Shown piece by piece: positions 33,159 to 41,184 of a stretch of DNA of 64,000 bases (the stretch's first letter is position 1; each line of letters begins with the position of its first letter). The stretch is from Holophagaceae bacterium (GTDB lineage: Bacteria; Acidobacteriota; Holophagae; Holophagales; Holophagaceae): positions 702,580 through 766,579 of the forward strand of contig JAJTBS010000002.1 in assembly GCA_021286765.1 (NCBI GenBank), written 5' to 3'. The notes beneath the pieces were generated by a model that was not told the origin of the DNA, did no database searches, and saw only the letters and a list, made by a program, of their open reading frames with translations. Made by a program: the position numbers and the translations under genes.

Positions 33159-34871
33159 CTAGAACTTCACCTCGATCGAGGCGTACATGGTCTTCACCGC
33201 GGCGGGGAAGCCGTACTGCAGCATCGGGTTCTTGCCCAGATCGTAGGCATCCTCCCAGCTCTGGCCGGGCATGGAGGGCCCGGGGGAGATGTGCCAGCCG
33301 CTGAAGGCGTGGCTGTACTTGTAGTCCAGGTAGCCGAGGCGGAAGGCGGCGTTCTTGGCGAACTGCCAGTGGATGTAGCCCTCCCACACGTCGCCGCGGG
33401 TGCCGAGCTTCTCCGAGGCCTCGCCGGTGGCCGGGCTGTAGGTGAACCAGCGGGGCGAGCCGTGGTTGAACTCCAGGCCGACGCCAAAGGTCTGGACGGG
33501 ATCCCAGCGCATGCCCACGTAGTAGGCACTGGCGGTCTGGCTGTGCGTGGCGTCGCCGAGAAGGCCGCCGAAGCCCGCGAGCTGCTGCGTGCCGCCCATG
33601 TTGGCGGGGAAGGTCCAGTAGGCGCCGTACTGGCTCGTCTTGCCGTTGGGGTTGCTCTTGATGTGCCCGTAGCTGGCGAAGTAGGTGAAGGTGTCGCCCA
33701 CCTTGTGCTTCCAGGTGGCGGTCCACTGGTCCATGTCACCCAGGTTGTTGGTGGCGGTCACGTACTGGATGGCGGGCATGCCGCCCATGCCGGGCATGGC
33801 GGGCACGGGGAAGTTGTTGGTGCTTCCGAAGGGGATGTCCGTCATGTTGCCGAAGCGGTTGAAGCCCAGATAGAAGTTGGCGCTCTGGACGCTCTCGCCC
33901 AACTGGAAGAGCAGGGGCATGTCGAACATGGCGCCCAGGACGGTGGTGTCCTTGAGGGGGCCGATGCTGTTGACCTGCAGGGTGGCGTTTTGCGCGTTGG
34001 GCGTGGTGGGGTTCGCCCAGTCGACGTTGGTGAAGTTGAAGCCCACGGGGGCGGCGCTCGCCTTGACGTTGCCACCACCGCCGAAGCCGGACTCGTAGCC
34101 CACGCCGTAACAGAGGCCCAGCAGGGTGCCTTCCGGCAGGCCCAGCTTCTCCAGGGGGAATTTCAGGCCGATGCCGTCCACCTGGGCATTCACGGCCAGG
34201 GCCTGGGGCGTGGCCTGGCGCTCGGTGCCTTCCTTCACTTCGAAGGGCGGCCCATCCGAGGTGTTCTGGCGGCCGATGGACAGGATGGCCATGGGGAAGT
34301 CGTAGACCAGGCTTGCGCGCTCCACCCGGAGCACATCGGTGCCGGGGACCTTCGCATCGTTGAAGGAGTTCTGGACGGTATTGGGCGAGCCGTTGAAGGT
34401 CGGCACATCGGCGCCGCCATGGACCTTGTACATGGTCAGGCGACCCATGATCTTGGCGTGCTCATTGATGGTGATGCCCATCTTGAGGCGCAGGCGTGTG
34501 GACCACTGCACGGAGTTGGTGTAGTCCTGGCCGGGCACCTGCTGGGTGAGCGCCATGAAGGGATAGGGGTTGCCGGGAATGCCGGGGTTCTGGGCGAAGC
34601 CCATGAACTGCTGGTAGGGCTTGAAGGTCCAGGTGCTGCTCTCGAAGCGGGTGCGGAGGTCACCGCCCCACTGGATATTGTCGCCGGCGACCTTGGTCTC
34701 GACCTTGACGAGGCGCGTGTCGAGCTCCTGCGCGGCGTTGGCCTTCTCCTCGACGGCCTTGAGCTGGACCTTCAGCTGTTCGATCTGCTTCTTCAGATCC
34801 TCGTTGGACTGGGCGCTCAGCACCGCAGGCGCCGCCAGGGCGACCAAGGCGAGCATGATTCGGGCGTTCAT
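33159..34871 (-). CDS. Outer-membrane porin-like protein (DUF3373-like)
   Basis: 570-residue protein with signal peptide (MNARIMLALVALAAPAVLSA), a short coiled coil (EDLKKQIEQLKVQLKAVEEK) and a long barrel part rich in aromatic-alternating strands ending in MYASIEVKF. The IQWGGDLRTRFESSTW and RLRLKMGITINEHAKIMGRL segments are typical of barrel proteins of the DUF3373 type found beside respiratory genes. It lies between the cytochrome c and the catalytic subunit genes in one transcription direction. It may let acceptor or product through the outer membrane; that is inference. Confidence 0.75.
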   Translation of the reverse strand: MNARIMLALVALAAPAVLSAQSNEDLKKQIEQLKVQLKAVEEKANAAQELDTRLVKVETKVAGDNIQWGGDLRTRFESSTWTFKPYQQFMGFAQNPGIPGNPYPFMALTQQVPGQDYTNSVQWSTRLRLKMGITINEHAKIMGRLTMYKVHGGADVPTFNGSPNTVQNSFNDAKVPGTDVLRVERASLVYDFPMAILSIGRQNTSDGPPFEVKEGTERQATPQALAVNAQVDGIGLKFPLEKLGLPEGTLLGLCYGVGYESGFGGGGNVKASAAPVGFNFTNVDWANPTTPNAQNATLQVNSIGPLKDTTVLGAMFDMPLLFQLGESVQSANFYLGFNRFGNMTDIPFGSTNNFPVPAMPGMGGMPAIQYVTATNNLGDMDQWTATWKHKVGDTFTYFASYGHIKSNPNGKTSQYGAYWTFPANMGGTQQLAGFGGLLGDATHSQTASAYYVGMRWDPVQTFGVGLEFNHGSPRWFTYSPATGEASEKLGTRGDVWEGYIHWQFAKNAAFRLGYLDYKYSHAFSGWHISPGPSMPGQSWEDAYDLGKNPMLQYGFPAAVKTMYASIEVKF

Positions 34872-34925
34872 GGGATGTTCTCCGGGTTCGGGATTCAGGG
34901 AAGGGGGGGCTTCGTGCGCGGAGGC

Positions 34926-35246
34926 TCAGCCGCCGCAGGTTTCGGGCTGCGGGGAGTCGGAGGCGTGGTTCACCAGGAAGGTCTGGACGTCCTTGACCTG
35001 CTCAGGCTTCAGGACGGTGTCGAGCTTCTCGGCGCCCTTCTTGTGCTTGCCGGCGGCGAAATAGGCCTTCCACTGGGCCTGGGTCTTGGAGAGCGGGGTG
35101 ATCTCCTTGGCGGCGCTGCCCGGGGCGTGGCAGGTCTTGCAGGTCTTCTTGAAGAAGAACTTGCCCTTGGTGTCGCTGCCGCCTTCGGCAGCCAGGGGCG
35201 CCACGAGGGCGGCGATGAGGGCGAGGAGCCTGAGGGTGTTCCGCAT
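34926..35246 (-). CDS. Small monohaem cytochrome c
   Basis: 106-residue periplasmic electron carrier. A signal peptide (MRNTLRLLALIAALVAPLAA) precedes one haem-binding CKTCH (about residues 38-42) and a short class-I-like body with a late helix (LKPEQVKDVQTFLVNH). The C terminus has an extra Cys (PETCGG). The ATG at 35246 was chosen for the signal peptide; the frame runs further upstream without coding character. First gene of the reductase operon. Confidence 0.88.
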   Translation of the reverse strand: MRNTLRLLALIAALVAPLAAEGGSDTKGKFFFKKTCKTCHAPGSAAKEITPLSKTQAQWKAYFAAGKHKKGAEKLDTVLKPEQVKDVQTFLVNHASDSPQPETCGG

Positions 35247-35371
35247 GGAGCACGTCCTTTCTTGAAGGGAATGGGAGGCAGGGCGACGCCATCCCGGGCC
35301 GGGGTGGGCGCTGGGTTCGTTCAATCCGCGGAGGGCCAGCGAGAAAGCCGCGCGGGTGGTTCTCGACATTG

Positions 35372-35399
35372 ATGATGAAGAGGTGAATAGGACGGTCAA
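35372..35399 (-). promoter_or_regulatory. Candidate promoter of the reductase operon
   Basis: On the minus strand TTGACC (35399-35394), 16-bp spacer, CATCAT (35377-35372), about 125 nt before the cytochrome c ATG. The -10 is only a four-of-six match. Confidence 0.4.
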
Positions 35400-35406
35400 G
35401 TCGTTC

Positions 35407-35420
35407 GTGACTATGATCAC
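35407..35420. promoter_or_regulatory. CRP/FNR-family-like operator
   Basis: GTGA-N6-TCAC (GTGACTATGATCAC), a perfect inverted repeat of the CRP/FNR half-site type, in an AT-rich patch of the divergent gap. It lies just upstream of the candidate reductase -35, a usual activator position. Confidence 0.45.
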
Positions 35421-35537
35421 TATTAATTAAATAACCACAAAGTAATTTGATTCTCCCGCTCCCGATTGGCACAGATCTGGAGACGGGCCCTCCGGGCCTG
35501 CAGACGGCTGCTATGGTGGGGTTCCAAGGATGCCGTC

Positions 35538-35915
35538 ATGGACCGCGAAGCCCCTCTCCCCACGCCCGAGCAGGATGCCGTCGTCACGCCGGTGATGGGT
35601 CCCTCGCTGAAGCGGCAGATCCTCGTCTGCACCTCCAAGAGCTGCGCGGCAAACGGTTCGGAGGCGGTGCTGGAGGCCTTCAAGGCCCAGCTCATCGAAG
35701 AACAGCTGCTCTTCTACAAGCACAACCGGGAGGGCGAGATTCAGTGCATCCAGTGCGGGTCCGTGGGCTTTTGCGCCATCGGCCCGGCGGTGCTGGTGTA
35801 CCCCGATGGCATCTGGTACGCCCATGTCACGCCGGCGGACGTGCCCGAGATTATCGAAAGCCACCTGAAGGGCGGGGTGCCTGTGGAGCGCCTGGTGCGG
35901 AAGCGCCTGGGTTAA
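35538..35915 (+). CDS. Thioredoxin-like 2Fe-2S protein
   Basis: 125-residue protein related to Shethna-type/NuoE-like 2Fe-2S ferredoxins. The fold motifs are QILVCTSKSCAANGSEAVLEAF and CIQCGSVGFCAIGPAVLVYP, with YPDGIWYAHVTPADVPEIIE after them. Five cysteines (C31, C36, C70, C73, C79) are available for four ligands; the spacing of the second pair is longer than usual. Divergent from the reductase operon and convergent with mobA (stop codons overlap in TTAA). Probably an electron carrier; partner unknown. Confidence 0.82.
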   Translation: MDREAPLPTPEQDAVVTPVMGPSLKRQILVCTSKSCAANGSEAVLEAFKAQLIEEQLLFYKHNREGEIQCIQCGSVGFCAIGPAVLVYPDGIWYAHVTPADVPEIIESHLKGGVPVERLVRKRLG

Positions 35916-36481
35916 GGCCGCTCGCGTTCCCAGGCCCGCCGGTCCTCCGGTGTGTCCACGTCCAGCCACTCGGCACCATCGCTGGGCAGGGCCAGGTGGG
36001 GCAGGCGGGTCGCGAGGGCGTACAGGGATCGCTCGGCACTGGCGGCAAGCCGGGCGCGGAGAGCATCGGGCAGCCACCCTCCCAGCGGCTGCAGATGACC
36101 GCCGTGCAGGGCCATCACCCAATGGGCGGCCGCGGGATCTGCGGCTTCACTGACTGTCGCCCATTCCTTGAGCCGCTGCGGGGTCCAGCGCACCTGGTCG
36201 CAGGCGACGATCCACCAGCGGTCCACGGCCGGGGCCTCCTGCCCCGCCCAGGTGCGCAGCGCCACGGCGGGCCCCTCGCGGGGATCTTCGAGCCGCGGCA
36301 GATCCAGATGGTCCGGCAGGGGATCACCGAGCACCTGCACGGGCCCGGTGAGGAACACGCTGGCGAAGACCCGCACCAGGTGTCCTCCCCAGGAGCCGCC
36401 CTGGGGATGATCCAGCGCGTGCTTCGGAGCGCCCATGCGGGTTCCGCTTCCGCCGCTCAGGAGCAGCAGCCCGGCCTTCAT
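35912..36481 (-). CDS. mobA: Molybdenum cofactor guanylyltransferase
   Basis: Adds GMP to Mo-molybdopterin to make the guanine dinucleotide cofactor used by DMSO reductase-type enzymes such as the one encoded at 30.9 kb. The 189-residue product shows the nucleotide loop LLLLSGGSGTRMGAPKH, VACDQVRW (metal-binding Asp) and a C-terminal WLDVDTPEDRRAW. The ATG overlaps the moaA stop (ATGA), so the two are co-translated. Confidence 0.88.
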   Translation of the reverse strand: MKAGLLLLSGGSGTRMGAPKHALDHPQGGSWGGHLVRVFASVFLTGPVQVLGDPLPDHLDLPRLEDPREGPAVALRTWAGQEAPAVDRWWIVACDQVRWTPQRLKEWATVSEAADPAAAHWVMALHGGHLQPLGGWLPDALRARLAASAERSLYALATRLPHLALPSDGAEWLDVDTPEDRRAWERERP

Positions 36482-37524
36482 CCCCCAACCTGCCACATGC
36501 CCTGCGCGAACGTGGGTTGCCCACCGGTACGCATGGGGTGGCAGTCCAGCTTTTGGGTGAGGGCCTGCCGGATGAGCCGGACGAGGTCATCGTGCGTGGC
36601 GTGGTTGCGCAGCGGCTCGAGGAGATCCACCGGCTGGTTGCCAAAGAGGCAGGCCTTCAGGGCACCCTGGCTCGTGAGGCGGACCCGGTTGCAGCGGTCG
36701 CAGAAATCGGCGCTGAGAGTGGAGATGACGCCGACCTTCCCGGTGCTGCCGGGAATCCCGAAGAGCCGGGCTGGACCCTCCTCCAGGCCCAGCACGGGCT
36801 CCTCTTCCAAGTCAGTGCCGAGGCCCTCCTGGATCGTGCGGAGGATCTCCGCCGCGGGCATGAACTGATCCTGTCCCCAGCCGTTGCCCTGGTAGGGCAT
36901 GAACTCGATGAAGCGCACCTGGAAGCCGCCCGTCTGGGCGAGGCGCGTGAGGGGCAGGATCTGGTCTTCGTTCCATCCGCGGAGCACCACGGCGTTCAGC
37001 TTGGTTTTCAGCCCCACGGACCGGGCGGCTTCCAGGCCCGCGAGGACCTTGCCGAGCTGATTCTTCCCGGTGAGGTGGGCAAAGGAGGCCGCGTCCGCCG
37101 CATCGAGGCTGACGTTGACCCCGGCGAGTCCCGCATCGCGCAAGGCCCGGGCCTTGCGGGCCAGATGGAGGCCGTTGGTGGTGAGGTGGACGCGCCCTTC
37201 CACCTCGGGGCTTATGCCCGCAATGATCGTCTCGAGGTCGCGCCGCAGGAGGGGTTCGCCGCCGGTGAGGCGGACCTTCCGGATGCCCAGGCTGGTGAAC
37301 ACCTTCACCAGCTGGACCACCTCGTTGCGGCTCATGGCCGGTGCCTGCGCCCGCTCGGCGACGCCGGTGCGGGGCTTGCAATAGACGCAGGCGAGGTTGC
37401 ACTGCTCGGTGACGGAGACCCGCAGGTAGGTGATGGCGCGGCCCAGCCCGTCCTTCAGGCCATCCCTCACGCGGAGCATGCGCGGCAGGTGATTCTCTGG
37501 CGGGGTGGCAAAGAGGGGGGACAC
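36478..37524 (-). CDS. moaA: GTP 3',8-cyclase MoaA
   Basis: Radical-SAM enzyme starting molybdopterin synthesis from GTP. The N-terminal cluster motif is CNLACVYC, followed by VRLTGGEPLLRRDLE. The C-terminal 4Fe-4S motif FCDRCNRVRLTSQGALKACLF is intact, and the protein ends in the essential double Gly. GTG at 37524 has a GGAG Shine-Dalgarno, giving 348 residues; the ATG at 37494 is an alternative. The frame was extended to 37539, but no Shine-Dalgarno supports that. Supplies cofactor for the adjacent reductase. Confidence 0.95.
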   Translation of the reverse strand: MSPLFATPPENHLPRMLRVRDGLKDGLGRAITYLRVSVTEQCNLACVYCKPRTGVAERAQAPAMSRNEVVQLVKVFTSLGIRKVRLTGGEPLLRRDLETIIAGISPEVEGRVHLTTNGLHLARKARALRDAGLAGVNVSLDAADAASFAHLTGKNQLGKVLAGLEAARSVGLKTKLNAVVLRGWNEDQILPLTRLAQTGGFQVRFIEFMPYQGNGWGQDQFMPAAEILRTIQEGLGTDLEEEPVLGLEEGPARLFGIPGSTGKVGVISTLSADFCDRCNRVRLTSQGALKACLFGNQPVDLLEPLRNHATHDDLVRLIRQALTQKLDCHPMRTGGQPTFAQGMWQVGG

Positions 37525-37658
37525 GGGGGCTCCAAGCACCTACAGGATGCAGGCATCGCCGGGCTCCGGCCTGGGATCGTGCCGAAGGTCACAGGCGGCA
37601 GGGTGGCGGGAATGTGACCCCGCGCTGCCTCCGCCCCCGTTCGTGGGACCATGGGGCC

Positions 37659-38438
37659 ATGCTCGTGGACGCGCACTGCCATCTGACCGGTTCCTACCTG
37701 GCCGAAGACCAGGTGGAGGCCACGCTGTCGCGGGCCCAGTCGCAGGGTGTGACGGGCTTCATCGCCGTGGGCACGGATCTGGAAGATTCCAGGGTGGTGC
37801 TGGCCCTCACGGCGCGCCTCCCGGAGGTCCAGGCCAGCCTCGGCGTCCATCCCCACGAGGCGAAGGGCTGGTCGCCGGAAGTGGAAGCGGAACTCCATAA
37901 ACTGCTGCTCGACCCAGCCGTGCGCTTTGTCGGGGAGACGGGGCTCGACTGGCACTACGACCTGAGCCCGAGGGACGAGCAGGAAGCGGCCTTCCGCGCC
38001 CAGATCCGCCTGGCGAGGGCCCTCCGGAAGCCGCTGATGATCCACACCCGCTCGGCCCCCGAGGCCACCCTGCGCATCCTGGAGGAGGAGGCCGCCGACG
38101 CCGTGCGCGGCATCATCCACTGCTTCAGCGAGGATCGCGCCTTCGCGGCGCGGGCCCTGGACCTGGGCTTCTACCTGAGCTTCTCGGGCATCGCGACCTT
38201 CAAGAAGGCCGAGGCCGTGCGGGACGTGGCGGCCTGGGCCCCCGCCGACCGCATCCTCGTGGAGACCGACGCGCCCTTCCTGGCCCCCGTGCCCTACCGC
38301 GGAAAGCCCAACGAACCGGGCTTCGTCCGCTTCACCGCCGAGGCCGTGGCGGATCTGCGGGGCATTCCCTCCGTCCAACTCGCCGAGCTGACCACCCGGA
38401 ACCTGGAGGCCCTGTGCGGCTGGGCGCCCTCTTCCTGA
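37659..38438 (+). CDS. tatD: TatD-family metal-dependent hydrolase
   Basis: Two-metal TIM-barrel deoxyribonuclease-type protein of 259 residues. Metal ligands are visible in DAHCHL, GETGLDWHYD, MIHTRSA, IHCFSE and the closing VETDAPFLAPVPYRGKPNEP. Family members act in DNA repair or RNA/peptide quality control; the substrate is undetermined. ATG 37659 lies 6 nt after a weak -10-like GACCAT. The next gene starts inside its 3' end. Confidence 0.9.
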   Translation: MLVDAHCHLTGSYLAEDQVEATLSRAQSQGVTGFIAVGTDLEDSRVVLALTARLPEVQASLGVHPHEAKGWSPEVEAELHKLLLDPAVRFVGETGLDWHYDLSPRDEQEAAFRAQIRLARALRKPLMIHTRSAPEATLRILEEEAADAVRGIIHCFSEDRAFAARALDLGFYLSFSGIATFKKAEAVRDVAAWAPADRILVETDAPFLAPVPYRGKPNEPGFVRFTAEAVADLRGIPSVQLAELTTRNLEALCGWAPSS

Positions 38439-39082
38439 CTTTCGCGGCCCTGGTCGCGCCGGAGCTGGCGGCCCAGGGCCGCCAGCCGCTCCCCTGGGAG
38501 GGCCTCCAGCCCCTGGACTGGCAGGCGGGCCCCGGCGTGGCGGCCCCAGCGTCCTATGAAGCGACGCCCTCCTCAGGGCCCGTGGAAGCCAGGCTCACGG
38601 TGGATGGGACCCTCAGTGTCAAGGATGCCCGGGGCATCATCCGGCTGCAGACCGGCCTTCCCGGGCGCCCCCTCAAGGCCTGGCGGGATGGTGGCCTCCC
38701 CCTGCCGGCCCCCTCCGGCGCTTGGCCCTTCCCCACCGACTCGCCCCTGAGCCAGGGGCTGGGCGGGCTGCTCTGGGGGGCTGCGGACTTCCGGCCCTTC
38801 CTGCGGGGCTTGCTCTGGGTCATCGAAGACGGGGAGACCGTCCTCACCGTCGCCCACCCGGCCACGGCCCGGGTCATCCACCTGCCCTTGCCGCTCGGAA
38901 GGGACCTCCATCTGAACTTCCTCCCGGACCGGCTGGAAGTGGGCGCGGGCGAGGTGGACAAGGGGTCCCCGCGGCGCTGGTCCATCCCTTGGATCGGGCT
39001 GCTTCCCCGGCTGGCGGCCCTGGGGCCGCAGGCTGGCCCGGCCAAGGCCGGTTCAGCCCTGGCTCCCTTCCCCAAGGACTGA
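38414..39082 (+). CDS. Secreted protein of unknown function
   Basis: 222 residues starting at a GTG that overlaps tatD by 25 nt. A signal peptide (MRLGALFLTFAALVAPELAA) is followed by a Pro/Gly-rich body with segments like VEARLTVDGTLSVKDARGI and LHLNFLPDRLEVGAGEVD. No family is recognised and no catalytic pattern is seen. The overlap with tatD implies translational coupling. Confidence 0.6.
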   Translation: MRLGALFLTFAALVAPELAAQGRQPLPWEGLQPLDWQAGPGVAAPASYEATPSSGPVEARLTVDGTLSVKDARGIIRLQTGLPGRPLKAWRDGGLPLPAPSGAWPFPTDSPLSQGLGGLLWGAADFRPFLRGLLWVIEDGETVLTVAHPATARVIHLPLPLGRDLHLNFLPDRLEVGAGEVDKGSPRRWSIPWIGLLPRLAALGPQAGPAKAGSALAPFPKD

Positions 39083-39176
39083 GTCCGGAGGCCGGTGGGC
39101 CACTTGGCACGACCCTGGCAGTCTCGCTGCCGGGAACCGACCCATTGGGAATCGGCATCCATCCCGCGGAGGGAAC

Positions 39177-41123
39177 ATGCGCTCGACCTTCTCATACTCC
39201 CGATTCGCCGCACTGCTGCTGCCTGCAGCGATCCTCATGGCCGGCCCGCAGGCCCCCGCCCCCGATGAAGACGAGACGTATCAAGGCGAAGCTCCCGAAC
39301 GCTACGCCATGGTGCGGGCCCTCGAAGGCGAGGTGCACATCCGCAAGGGCGACCTGGACGAGACCCTCAGCCGGGGCACGCCCATCGCCGAGGGGGATGT
39401 CGTGGAAAGCCGCGGTCGTGGCGTTCTGCAACTGGGCGACGGCACCCGCGTGGCCTTCGGTGGTGCGACCCGGTTCACCGTGGCGGCCCTCTTCACCAAC
39501 CGGAAGGGCGAAAAGCAGGTGCTGCTCCGCTTGGACTACGGCCGCATCCGCGTGCTGCTGGGCGGGCAGTCCGATGCCCGCTTCCGCGTGGACACACCGT
39601 CGGGCACGGCCACCTGTTTTGACAAGGGCGGCTTCACCCTGGAAGCGGAACGGGACAAGGTGGTTCGCCTGAAGGTCCACAGCGGCCGGGTGACGTTCGC
39701 CAATGAACGCGATGAGGCCCGCGTCACCGCCGGCGAGCGGCTGACCGTGTACAGCCCCCAGGATGGCCTGGACCGCGTCCGCAGCTTCAACACCTACGAG
39801 GGCGACGAGTTCGACCGCTGGAGCGACCGGGCGGTCATCGTCCAGCGTGGCGAGAGCTGGGACCGGGTGCCTTCTGAGATCCGCTACTACGCCGATGAGC
39901 TGGACAGCAACGGCCGCTGGGTCCACTCCGATGAATTCGGCTGGGTCTGGCAGCCCAACGGCGTGGCCGAGGACTGGCGCCCCTACTACCAGGGCCGCTG
40001 GGCCCCCTACGCCGGCGGCATGACCTGGGTGTCCGATGAGCCCTGGGCCTACGTGGCCTACCACCATGGGCGCTGGCACTGGAGCCTGGGCGTGGGCTGG
40101 TTCTGGATTCCCGGGGTCTACTACAGCCCGGCCTGGGTGGCCTGGAACCACACGCCCGGGTACTACGGGTGGGCGCCCCTGGGCTACTACAACACGCCCT
40201 GCCATTGGGGTTACGGGTCCTGGCGCGGCGGCTTCGCCTGGAACGTGGTGGCCGTGGTCGACATCAACCTGGGCCATGTCCACCGCCACCTTCACAACGA
40301 TGTCACCGTGCTGCGCCGCTTCAACGAAGGCAGCGGCGGAACCGCCTGGACCGGCGGCGGCCGCGATGTGCGGCCCCCCTGGCAGCGCTCGCCCCTGATC
40401 GTGTCGCACACGGAGTTCCGGAATCCCGGGCAGATCCAGACGGCCTTCCGGCCGGAGGTCCACCGGGAACGGCTTGTGACCTATGAGCGCCACGCCCGCG
40501 AGACCACGGGGCGCGAAGTGTTCCGCCGTGACCTCCGACCCGCAGGCCCAGTGGAGGTCCGTCCCGGCTCGCCTGCTCCGGTGCCTGCCCGCACGCCCTT
40601 CGAGGATCGCGGCCGCGCTGGCGCCGGGGATCGCGCGACCCTGCCCCGCGAACGGCCGGTGGAACCAAGGCCCCGCATGGAGGAGAAGCGCCCCGTCCAG
40701 GCGCCCCGGGAACGGCCCATGGAGCCCCGCCCCCAAGCGGAGGTGCCGCGGGAGCGTCCGGTCGAACCCAGGCAGCGGGCGGAGGACCGGCGTCCTGATC
40801 CCGCGCCGAGAGAGCGTCCCTTCGAGCCGCGGACCCGCCCCGAGGAACGCCGCCCTGAGTCCCGCACGCTGCCCGAAAAGTCGGCAGAACCCGCTCAGCG
40901 TGAGCGTCCCACCGAGGTTCGTCCCCGCTTCGATCGCGAGGAGCGCCCCCGGTTCACCGAGGAGCGGCGCCCTGAACCCGCCCAGCGTGAGCGCCCCGCC
41001 GAGGTGCGCCCCCGTGAGGAGCGGCGCCCCGAGCCCGCCCAGCGGGAGAGCCGGCCGGCCCCGAAGCCCGAGAAGCCCCGGGAGGAGAAGAAGAGTGAGG
41101 GCCCGCGGGAGTTCCGCCGCTGA
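39177..41123 (+). CDS. FecR-domain surface protein with charged Arg/Pro-rich tail
   Basis: 648-residue exported protein. Signal peptide, then a FecR-like sheet domain (about 40-200; VRALEGEVHIRKGD, VVESRGRGVLQLGDGTRVAF, RFRVDTPSGTATCFDKG). Next is a WG/YW-rich region (about 230-390; FGWVWQPNGVAEDWRPYYQG, WFWIPGVYYSPAWVAWNH) like the DUF6600/YXWGXW type. The last 190 residues are low complexity with repeated RERPxEPR blocks, very basic and acidic. ATG 39177 has a GGAGGG Shine-Dalgarno. No FecI or TonB receptor is nearby, so it is not a classical FecR regulator. Confidence 0.78.
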   Translation: MRSTFSYSRFAALLLPAAILMAGPQAPAPDEDETYQGEAPERYAMVRALEGEVHIRKGDLDETLSRGTPIAEGDVVESRGRGVLQLGDGTRVAFGGATRFTVAALFTNRKGEKQVLLRLDYGRIRVLLGGQSDARFRVDTPSGTATCFDKGGFTLEAERDKVVRLKVHSGRVTFANERDEARVTAGERLTVYSPQDGLDRVRSFNTYEGDEFDRWSDRAVIVQRGESWDRVPSEIRYYADELDSNGRWVHSDEFGWVWQPNGVAEDWRPYYQGRWAPYAGGMTWVSDEPWAYVAYHHGRWHWSLGVGWFWIPGVYYSPAWVAWNHTPGYYGWAPLGYYNTPCHWGYGSWRGGFAWNVVAVVDINLGHVHRHLHNDVTVLRRFNEGSGGTAWTGGGRDVRPPWQRSPLIVSHTEFRNPGQIQTAFRPEVHRERLVTYERHARETTGREVFRRDLRPAGPVEVRPGSPAPVPARTPFEDRGRAGAGDRATLPRERPVEPRPRMEEKRPVQAPRERPMEPRPQAEVPRERPVEPRQRAEDRRPDPAPRERPFEPRTRPEERRPESRTLPEKSAEPAQRERPTEVRPRFDREERPRFTEERRPEPAQRERPAEVRPREERRPEPAQRESRPAPKPEKPREEKKSEGPREFRR

Positions 41124-41137
41124 CCCGAGGCACCCAT

Positions 41138-41167
41138 GAAGAAGGGCCCCGTTCGGGGCCCTTCTTC
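41138..41167. terminator. Bidirectional terminator between convergent genes
   Basis: GAAGAAGGGCCCC pairs perfectly with GGGGCCCTTCTTC around GTTC, 13 bp of stem. It sits between the FecR-domain gene and the acyl-CoA dehydrogenase; CTTCTTC on each side supplies a pyrimidine tract for either direction. Confidence 0.8.
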
Positions 41168-41184
41168 CTTATTCTCGGGGGCGC

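Noticed and set aside
32667..35372. 901-codon open frame on the plus strand
   Set aside because: It is antisense to the reductase and porin genes, has His/Gly/Ala/Val-rich composition and no family motif; a GC-rich codon-position shadow.
37588..37618. GTCACA...TGTGAC half-sites upstream of moaA as a CRP site
   Set aside because: The half-sites face outward with a 19-bp gap, not the TGTGA-N6-TCACA geometry.
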